From Pseudomonadota bacterium (lineage in GTDB: Bacteria; Desulfobacterota; Desulfovibrionia; Desulfovibrionales; Desulfovibrionaceae): a DNA stretch of 59,006 nucleotides. Location: positions 1-59,006 of the forward strand of contig JAHJLB010000047.1 of the NCBI GenBank assembly GCA_018822105.1. The letters are read 5' to 3'. The translations under genes were made by a program, and so were the position numbers. The first letter of the stretch is position 1; the number at the start of each line of letters is the position of its first letter. Below are positions 57,201 to 59,006 of the stretch, one piece after another. The notes beneath the pieces were generated by a model. The model made no database searches and had not been told where the DNA came from. It saw only the letters and a list, made by a program, of their open reading frames with translations.

Positions 57201-59006
57201 CTAGAACAGGGACATGTGGGTCTGTCTGGTCTGCACCTTCTGCACGACCTGCCTGCGCCGCACGGAGTCCGTGGGCAGGTCGGCCAGGAGGCGCGAGGGC
57301 GCCTGGGCCAAGGTGCGGCCATAGAGCACGCGCTCGGAGGCAAAGGACAGGCAGAGGTAGCTTTTGGCGCGGGTCATGCCCACGTAGAGCAGCCGGCGCT
57401 CCTCGTCCAGCGCCTCCTGGGCCAGGGCCTCGATCTGCTCCGGTCCCGCGCCCGGTCCGGCAAAGGGCAGGATGCCCTCCTCCAGGGCCGGCAGGAACAC
57501 GGCCTCGAACTCCAGGCCCTTGGCTGCGTGCAGGGTCAGGATGCGCACCTTCTGGGCGCTGTGCCTGAGCTCGGCCAGCCCGGCCTGCAGGCGCACCCAG
57601 TCCAGCAGCCCCACCCAGCCGCCGTGCTCCTCGAATTCGTGGCAGAGGTCGCGGAAGGCCGGGCCTTCCCAGAAAAATCGGTCAAAGGGCGGGCTCTCGC
57701 GCAGGGCCGAGGGCAGCACGCGCGGCCCCTGGATGAGCAGGAACTCCGGCAGGTTCAGCGTCAGGGCCTGCCCATCCGGCGCGGCGGGTTCGGGCAGGCC
57801 GAAAAGCCTTTCGGCCACGCGCAGGATGGCCGCCACGCGCGCATCCTCCCAGAAGACCTCGGCCTCGGGCGCGGAGCAGGGCAGCCCGGCCTGCTCCAGG
57901 GCGGCCTTGAGGGGCGCGATGAGGGCGCGGAAGCGCACCAGCACGGCCACGTCGCCCGGGGCCAGGTGCGCCCCGTGGCTGTCCAGCAGGGTCAGGCTGG
58001 TGCCGCCGATGAGCCGGCTGGCGCGTTCGGCGATGAGCCTGGCCTCGAAGCGGGCGTCCGGGGCCTGCACCAGCTCCAGCTCCCAGGCCGCGCCGGGCCT
58101 GGCCTTGAGCGCCGGCGGCGCGGCCTGGTGGGAATTGGCGGCCATGGCCCTGGCGGCGTCGAGGATGCCCTGGCCGGTGCGGAAATTCTCGGACAGGGAG
58201 AGCACCGTGAGCCCGGGCCAGCGCAGGCCCATGCGCCGGCGCACGTCTCCGGCGGCCCCCCGGAAGGCGTAGATGCTCTGGTGGGGATCGCCGATGGCGA
58301 AGAAGCCCGCCCCCCCCTCGCCGGGCGGTCCGGCCAGGCCCAGCACGGCCTCCAGTTGCAGCGCGGAGAGGTCCTGCACCTCGTCCACCAGCAGGTGCGC
58401 GAAGGGCGGGGTGAAGCCCGGCTGGCGGACCTCGGCGTAGAGGAACTCCACGAGGTCCGTGAAGTCGGCCAGGTTGCGCGCGGCCTTGAGCTCCAGCACC
58501 CGGGCCTGGGCCTGGGCGGCCAGCAGGGCGTGCTCGCCGCCCAGGGGGGCGAGGGTCTCCCGGGCCAGGCTGTGGCGGCGGTACAGGGCCTCGCGCTCAG
58601 CCCTGGGCAGGGTCTCGGGCAGGGCTTCCAAGAAGATCTTCCTGGCGGCGTCCTCGGACAAAAGCACCGGGGGCTGGCCCCGGCGCATGGTCCACAGGGC
58701 CAGGGCCAGGGCGTGCAGGGTGTCGGCCAGGGGCAGGGCCGCGTTTTTTCCGCGCAGGGCCGCCAGGCGCTCGGAGAGCTCCGTTGCGGCGCGGCGGGTG
58801 AAGGTCACCACGGCCAGGGCGTCCACCGGGACCCCCGCGTCCAGCAGGCGCTCCACGCGGCGGATGAGGGTGTGGGTCTTGCCCGTGCCCGGCCCGGCCA
58901 GCACCAGCACCGGCCCCGGCCCGGCCTGCGCCGCGGCCTCCTGGCCGGGGTTCAGCCCCTGGGGCCTGGCCTCGGCGGGTTGCTCCGCCGCGGGCTCAGG
59001 CTCGGC
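57201..59006 (-). CDS. UvrD/PcrA-like DNA helicase, 5' end beyond the window
   Basis: At least 601 codons are visible and the frame is open through the window edge at 59006. Motifs in order: Q motif LNPGQ, Walker A AGPGTGKT, Ia VTFTRRAA, Walker B LLVDEVQDLS, III FAIGDPHQSIYAFRGA, IV NFRTGQGIL, V ILTLHAAKGLEFEAVF and VI RRLLYVGMTRAK. It is a 3'-5' SF1A helicase in DNA repair. Upstream of the Q motif the visible residues are Pro/Glu/Ala-rich (AEPEPAAEQPAEA), like a linker, so an N-terminal domain (in deltaproteobacteria often a PHP/EndoQ-type module) probably lies outside the window. The 136 gene-free bases before 57064 hold nothing I recognise. Confidence 0.93.
   Translation of the reverse strand, partial: AEPEPAAEQPAEARPQGLNPGQEAAAQAGPGPVLVLAGPGTGKTHTLIRRVERLLDAGVPVDALAVVTFTRRAATELSERLAALRGKNAALPLADTLHALALALWTMRRGQPPVLLSEDAARKIFLEALPETLPRAEREALYRRHSLARETLAPLGGEHALLAAQAQARVLELKAARNLADFTDLVEFLYAEVRQPGFTPPFAHLLVDEVQDLSALQLEAVLGLAGPPGEGGAGFFAIGDPHQSIYAFRGAAGDVRRRMGLRWPGLTVLSLSENFRTGQGILDAARAMAANSHQAAPPALKARPGAAWELELVQAPDARFEARLIAERASRLIGGTSLTLLDSHGAHLAPGDVAVLVRFRALIAPLKAALEQAGLPCSAPEAEVFWEDARVAAILRVAERLFGLPEPAAPDGQALTLNLPEFLLIQGPRVLPSALRESPPFDRFFWEGPAFRDLCHEFEEHGGWVGLLDWVRLQAGLAELRHSAQKVRILTLHAAKGLEFEAVFLPALEEGILPFAGPGAGPEQIEALAQEALDEERRLLYVGMTRAKSYLCLSFASERVLYGRTLAQAPSRLLADLPTDSVRRRQVVQKVQTRQTHMSLF

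Noticed and set aside
1-59006. CRISPR arrays, rRNA operons, integrases or a prophage
   Set aside because: No regularly spaced repeats, rRNA signature stretches, integrase or structural phage genes were seen.

Overview
The window looks like chromosome of a high-GC sulfate-reducing deltaproteobacterium of the Desulfovibrionaceae. The evidence is a Desulfovibrio-type ferredoxin with Asp in the second ligand position of cluster I, a DVU0298-type HEAT protein, a MoeA fused to a periplasmic-binding-like domain, CCA-encoding tRNA genes, and a thrS-infC-rpmI-rplT-pheS-pheT block with strongly G/C-ending codons. This assignment is an inference from protein families; no database was searched.

Layout. 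1-3.5 kb is a lower-GC accessory segment: the right end of an IS3-family element, a 5'-truncated OLD-family (TOPRIM) nuclease and an intact UvrD-like helicase, i.e. the remains of a class 2 OLD/Gabija-like defence pair. 3.5-12.6 kb holds proS, a PDZ-M48 lipoprotein, a decayed Rhs-like fragment, then xseA, an M23 peptidase, xseB, ispA and dxs. 12.6-20.5 kb has small and Desulfovibrio-specific genes, two tRNAs (Arg-ACG, Val-GAC) with clear promoters and terminators, an M29 aminopeptidase, a ferredoxin and a run of YkgJ, TPR and HEAT genes. 20.6-27.4 kb is the translation block, in which infC appears to start at AUA. 27.5-36.9 kb is mixed: two methyltransferases (one with a beta-sandwich insert), MscS, a MerR regulator, AsmA, a NYN nuclease, orphan proteins including a J-domain-less DnaJ-type zinc finger, DUF2784, and an AT-rich HNH endonuclease gene next to a broken copy of the DUF2784 3' end. 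36.9-43 kb is the flagellar basal-body operon flgB-flgC-fliE-fliF-fliG-fliH-fliI (minus strand), headed by a sigma-54-type promoter. A second sigma-54-type promoter faces the other way into a TPR gene. 43.9-59 kb holds a stand-alone IMP cyclohydrolase, hflX (apparently without a standard start codon), a C_GCAxxG_C_C protein, an 11-repeat TPR protein, plsY, a DUF1844 gene, argC, a QueG-like Fe-S protein, the MoeA-PBP fusion under a palindromic operator, mltG-ruvX, a signal peptidase I with a membrane extension, an MBL-fold hydrolase and a UvrD helicase that runs off the right edge.

The xseA-dxs genes overlap or abut and link exonuclease VII with isoprenoid precursor synthesis. thrS to pheT supply charging and initiation components. 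The flagellar genes build the MS ring, switch, rod base and export ATPase. Most of the window is ordinary housekeeping DNA. The most interesting parts are the broken defence pair, the HNH insertion with its duplicated flank, the two divergent sigma-54 promoters, the non-standard starts of infC and hflX, the pheS/pheT hairpin and the moeA operator. I found no CRISPR array, rRNA or complete prophage, and no convincing wholly new multi-gene system.
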